Assembly (NCBI GenBank): GCA_019137255.1
Contig: WPDH01000042.1
Span: forward strand, 124,001 to 188,000
DNA length: 64,000 nucleotides
Direction: 5' to 3'
From: Corinectria fuckeliana
Lineage: Eukaryota > Ascomycota > Sordariomycetes > Hypocreales > Nectriaceae
This document shows, piece by piece, positions 11,600 to 20,144 of the stretch. The translations under genes and the position numbers were made by a program. Position 1 is the first letter of the stretch. Each line of letters opens with the position of its first letter. The notes below the pieces were generated by a model. It searched no databases. It saw only the letters and a program-made list of their open reading frames with translations, and was not told where the DNA came from.

Positions 11600-12319
11600 G
11601 ACAACGAAGCAGGATCTGGACGAGAAGGCTACAGAAACTGGACCCAGGCGGTATGGAGAAGGTCAACAAAAATGGCCGGCCCCCGGTGTCGCATTCGCAA
11701 AGCCCCGAGTCAGCCCCGAGTCCAGGGAGTGTTTGGCTTGAACAGAACGACAGCCATCCAGGCGGAAGCTGGGGACGATGCGGGCTGGAGCTGTAGTGGA
11801 TGCAATAGACGTCAGGAAAAGCGATGCTTGGCGAAAATGGGATGATTGGCGTCTATGCGAAGAGATATTTGAGGCGTCAAGCCTTTGGAGAATGGTCCCA
11901 GCTCTTGCATTGATGAGTTGGGTTCTTCTGGGTCCAGTCTGGGTCCGAATTCTGGGACTTGGTTGATGTGGGGGGCTGGGTGGTTGGTGGTTGGTGGTTG
12001 GAAACTACCGTTCGATTTAGGTGGCCCCTGCATCAGCATCTGACGCGCTCCACCTCCATCACCTGCGCACAGGCTTTATTACGAAGTAGCCTACAGCTTT
12101 ACGCGTCTAGACGTGTTCTTGTCTACAGCCCCCCTCTAGCTAATACCCAGACAGCACTCCGGCGTTCAACACCCAATTTCCAACATTCAAGTCTGGCATC
12201 ACGCGTCCTAGTTCTCCACGAGCTCAACCTGATCATTGAGATACCTGCCCTTCAAATCCACCCATCTTTGTTACGATCTGTGCGCTTCCTCTCGGCCACC
12301 CTGAATACCGAACGTCCAC
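11600..12319. promoter_or_regulatory. Bidirectional promoter of MCM10 and RNase H2B with ACGCG boxes
   Basis: A 720-bp gap between the two divergent start codons. It holds ACGCG at 12043-12047 and two perfect MluI-type boxes ACGCGT at 12101-12106 and 12201-12206. In yeasts ACGCGT (MCB) binds MBF and drives G1/S expression of replication genes. Use here is inferred. A T-rich GGTTGGTGGTTGG-type stretch near 11980-12000 has no obvious role. Confidence 0.55.
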
Positions 12320-13636
12320 ATGGCCAGGACCAGGTCCACCAAGGCCGCACCGGCTGGCTCCAAAGCTTCAAAAGAATCGAGGTCCACCTCCTCGAAATTC
12401 ACATTAGCTGAGCCGTCTAAAAGCCCTCCCAAGCTCTTCATCCTCCCATCGAAAGCCACCGCCGACGCCCGAATCGTCACTCTCCCCAATCCTAGACATT
12501 TGCGACCTGCCCGATACCTAGTTTGCCCAGAGACAGGCATCTACGAGTTCACAAAGGTCGCAGCACCAAAAACAACACCACGAAGTTGGTTGATCGAAAC
12601 CACGCCGGCTTCTACCGCGGTGGACAAGGATGGCGCGCAACTCGGTGCGGAGACGTCCACGGGCCAGGAGCTCTACCTGGCCACGGCAATCGATCCACTC
12701 TTCTTGTTTCTCCCAGCTTTGGCTGAGGTAAAGACATCCAAGGGGTCAGATGAACAAAAGCGCATGTTCCTCACAAGCGACGACCACTTCGAGAAACTTC
12801 CCGAGGAGTCTTCGCACCTGTCGGAAATCTTGCGCTGCCCGAAGACCCGCGCGTTGATAGAGAAACGGATAGGGGCGATCTGCGATACGGTTGAGGCGGG
12901 TGACGAAAGCATGTTCCGACTCAATGATCAAAAACTTGCCAGTGTCATCCTAGACAAGGCGAAAATAATGAGTCAGGGGGGGCTTCCTCCCAGCATGGAT
13001 GAGAAATTCGTGAAGAAGGCGCTCGAGGCACCGATTCTTGTCCAAAAGCGGGAGATGAAGGGCGGCGAACTTGTTGCAACTGCCTCCAATGCCGATTCAC
13101 AGGTATCGACTCCTCAAACTGAATCTGCAGAGTCGCAGTCAACTGTCGCTTCAACCGAGACAGTAGTATCGTCAGAATCGCAGCCTTCGACTGCGGCCAC
13201 GTCGTTTTCGGAAGAGCTGGTCACGTCTGAAACCATTGTAAGTGCAATGGAGGCATCGCCTGAAATTGTTCAGCTTCAAAGGCTTCGGGTTGCTTTCAAC
13301 TTCATTTGCTCCAACTACGTCGCGCCACCTCTTGCAGTCCAGCTCCAGGCATCCCTCGTCACAGCAGACGCGAGCTTGGTCGACTTCTCTCCTTTAGACG
13401 AGTATCTCTCGAAACTGTCCAAGCTCCGTGTCGACGCAATGGCATCCCGATCACTAGGCGACTACTCACGCAAGCACGATCGTGACGAAGAGGAAGACGA
13501 GGCTCGAGCTGAGAAGAAGAGGAAACTCGAGGAGGATAAGAAGAAGAAAGCATCGCAAAGCCGAGGAGTTCGAGATCTCCAAAAGGTCAACACAAAGGGT
13601 ATGAAGAAGATGAGCGACTTCTTCAAAAAGAAATAA
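12320..13636 (+). CDS. RNH202: Ribonuclease H2 subunit B (Rnh202/Ydr279p family), 438 aa
   Basis: Non-catalytic subunit of nuclear RNase H2, which removes ribonucleotides from DNA and R-loops. Intronless. The N-terminal triple-barrel region carries LFILPSKA, RYLVCPETGIYEFTKV and the conserved DPLFLFLPAL. It is followed by the helical segment SEILRCPKTRALIEKRIGAI and the LDEAKIM-like helices of the wHTH domain. A Ser/Thr/Glu-rich linker precedes QRLRVAFNFICSNYVAPPLA. The C-terminus is basic and ends MKKMSDFFKKK, which matches the position and character of the PCNA-interacting motif in human RNASEH2B (MKSIDTFF). The start ATG follows ACGTCCACA. The gene ends 105 bp from the end of the convergent DUO1 gene. 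Confidence 0.88.
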   Translation: MARTRSTKAAPAGSKASKESRSTSSKFTLAEPSKSPPKLFILPSKATADARIVTLPNPRHLRPARYLVCPETGIYEFTKVAAPKTTPRSWLIETTPASTAVDKDGAQLGAETSTGQELYLATAIDPLFLFLPALAEVKTSKGSDEQKRMFLTSDDHFEKLPEESSHLSEILRCPKTRALIEKRIGAICDTVEAGDESMFRLNDQKLASVILDKAKIMSQGGLPPSMDEKFVKKALEAPILVQKREMKGGELVATASNADSQVSTPQTESAESQSTVASTETVVSSESQPSTAATSFSEELVTSETIVSAMEASPEIVQLQRLRVAFNFICSNYVAPPLAVQLQASLVTADASLVDFSPLDEYLSKLSKLRVDAMASRSLGDYSRKHDRDEEEDEARAEKKRKLEEDKKKKASQSRGVRDLQKVNTKGMKKMSDFFKKK

Positions 13637-13741
13637 CTGAAAACGAGGAGCTCTGTATTTTGGGTATCTGGTCGTGGAAAGACGTTACGGAGGAAGATAT
13701 GCAGTCAGATGAGCTGTGGGCGCCAGCTCCTGGGCTCAGGC

Positions 13742-14503
13742 TCAAGAAGAGCCTCGAGGTCGACCTCTCCCGGCACCAAGTCCTCGACCAATCTTGGATC
13801 TTCCACGGCTGCTGGGCAGGCTCGATGTCTCGGACGAATAGCTGGTGCTTGTGCTGGTCCCGCCCCGGCCAGTGGCTCTACCTCTTGCTCGCGTCCCTCT
13901 AGCACCGACTCCCCGAGAACCCCGTGTTGAAGCAGCTGGCGTCAATCTCTGCCTTTGTTCCTCTTCCTCTCGACGGCGACGGAGCTCCTCACGCCTTTGT
14001 TCTTCTTCGGCCGCTCTTCTCCGGGCAGCCACCTGCTTCTGGAGTGCCTCGGCCTCTTGTTCGGCAACGTCCTCGGTTGCGCCTTTCCAACCAGGATCTA
14101 AAATTAATCGCTGATTGTGCTCCGTCTGGGATAATATCCGTGTCCAGCTGCTGAGAAGCACGGAAGCATTGTTTACGGTTCTAAATACAGTCTGGAAGAG
14201 CGGTCAGTAGGGATCTCGAGAACCCAGGGGCCGCGGGCTGGCGCATACATCCATGTTACCCCCGGCGCGCTCCAAGGAGGTGATTACGCCCTCTATGGCC
14301 ACGTTGATACCCCGGACTCCCTCGAGCTCCTTGCGCAAGGCTGCCTCATGATCGATGGGCTCGGCGGGACGGTCCTGAGCCGAGGGAGTCTTGGGAGTTC
14401 TAGGGGTCTTAGGGGTTCGAGGTCGCGAGATTGGTGGGGCTTTGTCTTGGGCGGGCGAGGTCCAGACGTCGGACTCAATGAACTGGCTCGTATCGTCGGC
14501 CAT
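13742..14503 (-). CDS. DUO1: DASH/Dam1 complex subunit Duo1, 2 exons, 234 aa
   Basis: Subunit of the fungal DASH ring that couples kinetochores to microtubules in mitosis. Exon 1 is 14503-14249, the intron 14248-14192 (57 nt, donor GTATGC, acceptor CCAG), exon 2 14191-13742. Splicing removes a premature stop and rebuilds the diagnostic Duo1 core: INVAIEGVITSLERAGGNMD joined to TVFRTVNNASVLL and SWTRILSQTEHNQRLILDP. The N-terminus holds repeated TP motifs (RPRTPKTPRTPKTPS), plausible Cdk1/Ipl1 targets. An Arg/Glu-rich coiled coil (AARRRAAEEEQRREELRRRR) and a Gly/Arg/Ser-rich basic tail close the protein. It is convergent with RNH202 and divergent from the unknown CDK-site-rich gene. Confidence 0.92.
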
Positions 14504-15487
14504 GGCGAGATCGACTGAGCGAGCAGGTGGATGTACCTAAGGGGGCCTGGCCAGCAGTGGCCTTGTTTTGGACGATAGAGACACGACGCTTAGATGCGTC
14601 AAAGTCAACAAAGGGCAGCGGACCGGCCCAGTGAACACACGAGCGGAGATTCTATGTTATGAGGGAGTGTCGTGTCGAGTGACAAGTGAGCGACCAGTGA
14701 CGTTGTGAGAAGTGGGCTTTCATGCAAGATTGTTTGTTATGCTGTGCCGTGCGGCTGCCGGTTGGCGAAGTGGTTCTAGTTTGTGAAAGTGGATGTGTTG
14801 GATGATGAGGGGCAGCCAAGCAGCCTCCATTGATCAACCCGCCCTGCAGCGCAACCCAGGCCACCTTGGCGGACGCGCTGCTTTGATTGGGTGCGGCTTG
14901 TCGCGAAACGGACGCGCTGTAGCGGGGCCCTGACGCGCTGTGCTGAAGGGGTTTGCAGTGGGTCTCGCCCGAAATTTGACCACAACAGCGGGCAACTGGA
15001 GGGAGAAAATAGGTGGCTGGGGGCCAGTGCGCCGGTGCCCAGTGACGGCTCCAGGGTAAATCGTCAGGTACTTAGGCAGGCATTCCACCACTAGCCCCAG
15101 CCACCAGCCTCTCTCCGCCTCCCTCCGCCTTCGAGTCTAATCATCTGTTCCTACTAATCATCATCTCTGCACCTCCCATCATCGAGTATCTTCACCAAGA
15201 ATCCATCATCGCAATTCCCCCGTCGTCGTCTACTTTTTTTTGTTTCCGTCGCCGCTCCGTTCAGCTCTGCACTATACTGACAGCCCGACGACAACCCCTA
15301 ATCGCGCATTTTGCTATTCCTGTTGTCACCGCTGTGCCAACTCTGCTCGCTCTAGTGTCGCTTCTGGCAAAACCAGTGATCTGACTTCTTGATCCCCGAC
15401 GCCGCATCACCTAAACAGAAGGCTTCCTCCCGGACGACGCATTCATCAAACGCTCGACGCAGTACGCAGCTGCTTCTGCCCTTCAAG
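14504..15487. promoter_or_regulatory. Bidirectional promoter of DUO1 and the gene at 15488, with G1/S-type boxes
   Basis: A 984-bp gap between divergent start codons. GACGCGCTG occurs at 14872-14880, 14911-14919 and 14932-14940, each containing the MCB core ACGCG. An SCB-like CGCGAAA lies at 14902-14908, between copies one and two. A CCAAT box in reverse (ATTGG) is at 14886-14890. From about 15100 the sequence is pyrimidine-rich, as expected of a transcribed 5' leader of the right-hand gene. Regulation by an MBF/SBF-like factor is inferred from yeast. Confidence 0.6.
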
Positions 15488-16823
15488 ATGCCCGCTGCCT
15501 TCGATGGCTCAATTACGCCTCCGCCGCCCACGGGCATCCATACTCCTCCAACCCCCCGTCTCGGCTACCACGACAACTGGGAGCCGTTCACCCCTCGCAA
15601 GTCGGCTCGCATTTCTTCCCAGCGCGCTCTTACTCGCACTCCCTCGCCCAGCTCTTCACATCGCCAACAGCCCCGATCCCCACGCACCGTGAAGAAGTCT
15701 ATCAAACACAGCAACACATCCATCGCGACCTCGATGCTTTCGCCGCAGAAGAAGCGCCAGCCTGCTCTCGATTCCGTCCGCCGCGCTTCTGGCTCCATGA
15801 TGGCTGAGGGTTCTCAAGCTGCTACCGCCCTCGGCCTCGAGGACGCGCCCGCTCAGCGTCCTACCAACTTGTCCATCACTCGCGCCTCCGGAATGCTTCC
15901 TACTCCGTCCAAGACTCCTCAGAAGCCGCCCAACGAGAAGACGGCCGCGAACATCCAGTCTTTTGCCCGGAACCTCTTCCCGTCTGAAGCCGAAGCCATG
16001 CCCAGTCCTAAGAGGAGACGTGCCAAGAAGTACACGGGAATCTCGATGGAGAGCTTTACCGCTGAGGAGGTCGAAGAACCCATTGAGATCTTTACCGACT
16101 CACAAGACCGAATCCCCTCCAAGGACCAGAGCCAGTCCAACCCTTTCTTTGGCGACGTCGCTGCGCCTACAGAGCCGACCAAGCGCCGAAGCAAGCGCAA
16201 GCATGTTAACATTCCTGGCGAAGGCGCCCAGACTATCGACGAGGCCTCTCGTCGCGAGGACGGAATGGTCTACGTCTTGTATGTCTACTCCTTTGCCCGC
16301 AACTCAGAATCACATGGTAGCTAACAATTTTTCTAGTCGTGGCAAGAAATTCTTCCGCAAGTTCTCTGAAATCGACAGCGAGGACTTGGAAGAGCTGGAG
16401 GATGAGGAAATTAATGATGAGTTACGTCTTGCTCGACCTCTCACCCGCTCGTCTATCAAGCCCCGTCTCCTATTCCAGACTCAAAAGACGGAAGCCATGA
16501 TTGAGGAGGAGGAGGCCGCAACCGACGTCGATGACGAGCTTGTTGATGAGCTTGTCAAGGAACCGCAAACTCCCGCCAAGGCCCGTCACGAGCGTGCAAG
16601 CACCCCCGAGGCGCCCAAGTTTGCTCCTGTATCGCCTCCGGATACCAGGCGGACCACAAGGTCTGCCAACAAGTTGGTGGAGCCGTCAACCCCAGTCAAA
16701 CCCACAGGCCGGAAAAGCCCATTCGATTCGTGGCGCCGAACAAAGGAGCACAAAGCGGCATCCGCACCAAAGCGACAAGGCGACTCCCTTACCCCAGCAC
16801 ACGCCAAGCGCACCCGCATTTGA
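15488..16823 (+). CDS. Unrecognised CDK-site-rich nuclear-type protein, 2 exons, 425 aa
   Basis: Exon 1 is 15488-16278, the intron 16279-16336 (58 nt, donor GTATGT, CTAAC, acceptor TCTAG), exon 2 16337-16823. The ATG at 15488 is chosen because the frame upstream has no ATG. I do not recognise the family with confidence. The N-terminal half is disordered with many proline-directed sites matching the CDK consensus: TPRK, SPQKK, TPSK, TPQK, SPKRR, TPVK. Conserved-looking islands are AANIQSFARNLFP, RAKKYTGISMESF, NPFFGD and, across the splice junction, DGMVYVFRGKKFFRKF. An acidic block follows (EDLEELEDEEINDEL) and a basic C-terminus (HAKRTRI). Basic clusters KRRRAKK and KRRSKRKH look like nuclear localisation signals. 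A cell-cycle-regulated nuclear protein is a reasonable inference; no enzymatic domain is visible. Confidence 0.8.
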
Positions 16824-17613
16824 GTTGTCTGGTTTCTTTGAATACTTAAACAAGTGGCTCTCTTACGGTCCTTTTAATTGTTTCGGTTGTATCATGGCCT
16901 CAGCGGTGGATCAGCACAGCAAGTCTGCGAAGTGCCACTAGGTCTCGTCGACCAACTTCGAATTCGCTTTTCGATGTCGATTTGTTTTTCCCTTAGCCCC
17001 GGGAACGAAAACCAAGCATGAATTTGGCTTATGGCGTTGATTGGGAACTGTAATGGTCTGAATAGCAGACCGGCTTTTGCGTTGACGAAACGAGTGATTG
17101 CTACCAAGTAAGGGAGAGTGAAGGGACTGGAACTGACTGCATGGAACACATGGACTGACATACAAATGGACTGATGGATGGATACCTGAATGGTGAATGG
17201 ATGGCAGGCATGCCGTTAGATCGGGTTGACGAGTTATCGTGTGTCTAGTTAGTCTGAATCACGCATGTTAGAAATCCATCCACCAATGACCAAGTACATG
17301 TTGATCAGTGAATTGAATGTTTTGCTGAGCCAATTCGTGACGTGCTTGCGTGCTTAGCGGCGCCTTCCGGTTCTCGCTGCCCCACGCAGCACGCCCCTCA
17401 CCTACCATTTCGGCCCCGCGACTGACATCCCGACTCGGCTGCGCCAGCGATTTATCGTCGACAGCCCAACGTTGCCACTGCCGAGCTACATCTCTTCTAT
17501 TCCACCCGCCCAACTTGAAGCTTCCATTGTATTTCTCTTCTACCAGACCTTGACTCTTTCCGCCTGCCAAACAGCTCACCAGTGTACCCTACACTCGACA
17601 CCCCCCTTCCACG
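16824..17613. other. Intergenic region upstream of PBY1
   Basis: A 790-bp gap between two genes of the same orientation: the 3' flank of the unknown gene, then the PBY1 promoter. A run of imperfect GGATGGAT/GAATGGAT repeats lies at 17168-17208. The last 200 bp are pyrimidine-rich, as in fungal 5' leaders. Confidence 0.5.
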
Positions 17614-20144
17614 ATGCATATTCTCGTTACCAACGACGATGGGCCGCCCTCGCCTCACTCCTCGCCCTACGTGCATTGCCTCATTGAGAAGCTTCAGAAG
17701 GCCGGCCACATCGTGTCTGTCTGTCTCCCTCATACGCAGCGTTCATGGATCGGCAAGGCGCATATGATTGGCCAGACTCTCAAGCCTCTATACTACCGAC
17801 CCTCTGCCAATATCCATGGTGAGGACTCGGAGGGCACGACTCACCACCGGCCCTCACCTTCGGGGGATATCGAGGAGTGGATTCTTATCGACGGAACCCC
17901 GGCTTCTTGTGTTCAGATTGGCCTTCACCACTTCTTCCAAGAGCGTGGCCCTATTGATCTCGTCGTCAGCGGTCCCAACTATGGTCGAAACACCACAGCC
18001 GTTTTTGCCCTGAGCTCGGGAACTCTGGGCGCGGCATTGGAAGCTGCCGTGTGTCAGCACAAGTCTATCGCACTGAGCTTTGCCTTCTTCTCTCGAAACC
18101 ACGATCCCGTCATCATCGAGGCCGCATGTCGGCACAGCGTGAAAGTTGTCGAGGCCCTCTACAAACAGTGGCCGGCAGATGGAAGCGCCGATCTCTACAG
18201 CGTCAACGTTCCCCTCGTGGAAGGCATAGAGAGCCACAAGACGGTTTGGACGAACGTGCTGCAGAATTACTGGCGAGAAGGAGGCTGCTTCCAGGAGATT
18301 GAAGGCGAATCCGGGGACGAGAATGAAGAAGAGGAGAGGATACGTGAGGGTTTGGACGGCGAGGTCAATGACGGAGGCAAGGCAGAAACTGCAAGAAAGG
18401 GGCATGTTCACAAGCACTTCAAGTGGGCTCCCAAGTTTACCGACGTCTACAAGAGCGTGGACGAGTCTAAGCCAGGCAATGACGGATGGGCCGTCAAGGA
18501 AGGACAAACAAGGTAAGGCCCCTCAAGGATGTCCAGACCCAACCACTGACTGTTCCCAGCGTCACTCCCTTGAAGGCAAACTTCATGCATGGCCCTGGCG
18601 AGTTTGATCAGAAGGAGCTAGAACTGTGAGTGAAATCCCCAAATTCGCTGGCGCCGATTTGGTTGGGGCATCTCGGGCTAGGTGATGAGTGACGACGAAC
18701 GATTTTATTGCCTGTACTCTATGCAGAGAGCACTTGTCCAAAATATATCTCTTTCTTACCAAGGTCACGCAGTCCGGGTCAGTCAGTGGAGGCGAATAGC
18801 TTCAAGAAGGAAGTTAAGATTCCCTTGCGGCTCGAGGGAGATGTAGCGGGGAAATCCCCTATTCACGCTATCGTGTCCTACGAAGACCCATATGTTCAGC
18901 CCCTGATTCTCTCTGCGCTGGCTTCACTCTTCCCGGAGGAGCTTGTTAATGTCATCACTGAGTTGCCACCGTCTGATGACGGAGCCGTCGTCACGCGAAT
19001 GTTCCCCTCATCGAACAGGAAGGTGCTACAGATATCTGCTTACGAATCGATCGACTTTGAGTACGCAGCTAGCCACGGGAAGACCTCGCTCATCAACAGC
19101 TACATGATTCGAAAAGCTCTGATACGAAAGCACTATCTCTCGACAACTATCGACCATTGGGTAGCGAAGAACTCCTCATCCATTCTCAAGCTGCACGTCA
19201 AACGTAGTGAAGCATTCGAGGTTGACTACGCCGAGTTCCTCGACGATGCCTTGGTCGAAGCCTTTGATCTCCTAGAGAGCATGGACCGCAACGAGGCGTT
19301 GCCTGAAGACGAGTCTGCTGGAAAGGAGTGGTGGATCTTGAAGCCCGGCATGAGTGACCGAGGACAAGGTATCCGACTCTTCAGCTCAATGGAAGAGTTC
19401 CAGGCTATATTCGACGGATGGGAGGAGAATCGGCCCGACAGTGACGACGAGGACGACGAGGGCACCGATGGTGTCTCCAAGACAGCTGAAGAAGAGGACG
19501 GGGATTACATCACCACTTCACATCTTCGACACTTTGTTGCCCAGCCGTACATCCACCCGCCTCTCCTCCTAGAAGGCGATAACCGCAAGTTTCACATCCG
19601 AACCTACGTGCTTTGCACCGGAAGTGTCAACGTCTGGGTCTACAAGCACATGCTCGCCCTCTTTGCCGGGAAGCCCTACGCTGCGCCGGCTGATGCCCCC
19701 GATGACATCGAAGCCTTCCTCACCAACACGTGCCTGCAGGGCTCACCGAACGAGAATACAGTACGGCGCTTCTGGGACCTGCCACTGTCGGAGACCACAC
19801 GCGACGACATCTTCCGCCAGATCTGCGAGCTCACCGGTGAGGTCGTCGAGGCTGCGGCCAAGGCCATGCCCGTTCACTTCCAGACGATGCCCAACGCGTT
19901 CGAGGTGTTTGGGCTGGATTTCCTCGTCGATGCGGAAGGGACTGCGTGGTTGCTCGAGGTGAATGCATTCCCGGACTTCAAGCAGACCGGAGGGGACTTG
20001 AAGGAGATTGTGGCGGGTTTCTGGAAGGGCGTTTTGAGGCATGGGGTTGCGCCATTCTTCGGCATCGACGGGAGCCTGTTGAAGGATCAAGAGGGCGCAG
20101 AGGATATGGTTTCTGTCAGGAGACTTGATCTAGGCAGAGGGTAG
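17614..20144 (+). CDS. PBY1: Pby1-type fusion of SurE and tubulin-tyrosine-ligase-like domains, 3 exons, 781 aa
   Basis: Fungal two-domain protein; yeast Pby1 is a P-body component tied to mRNA decapping factors. Exons: 17614-18512, 18560-18625 and 18764-20144; all phases close. Residues 1 to about 320 form a SurE phosphatase-like domain: MHILVTNDDGP holds the metal-binding DD, then SGPNYGRNTTAVFALSSGTLGAA. The C-terminal TTL domain is an ATP-grasp fold: WWILKPGMSDRGQGIRLF carries the nucleotide-binding KP and RGxGI, followed by RKFHIRTYVL and the metal site WLLEVNAFPDFKQTG. An acidic loop (DSDDEDDEG) sits inside the TTL part. Intron 2 uses the acceptor at 18763 (CTTTCTTACCAAG); the stronger-looking CAG at 18726 would shift frame and stop at 18797-18799. 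The real substrate of the ligase half is not known from sequence. Confidence 0.88.

Noticed and set aside
15389..15487. N-terminal extension of the CDK-site-rich protein
   Set aside because: Begins at TTG with no ATG upstream; the first ATG in frame is 15488.
18727..18799. Exon continuation of PBY1 from the acceptor at 18726
   Set aside because: Gives a stop before the TTL domain; kept only as an alternative-splicing idea.
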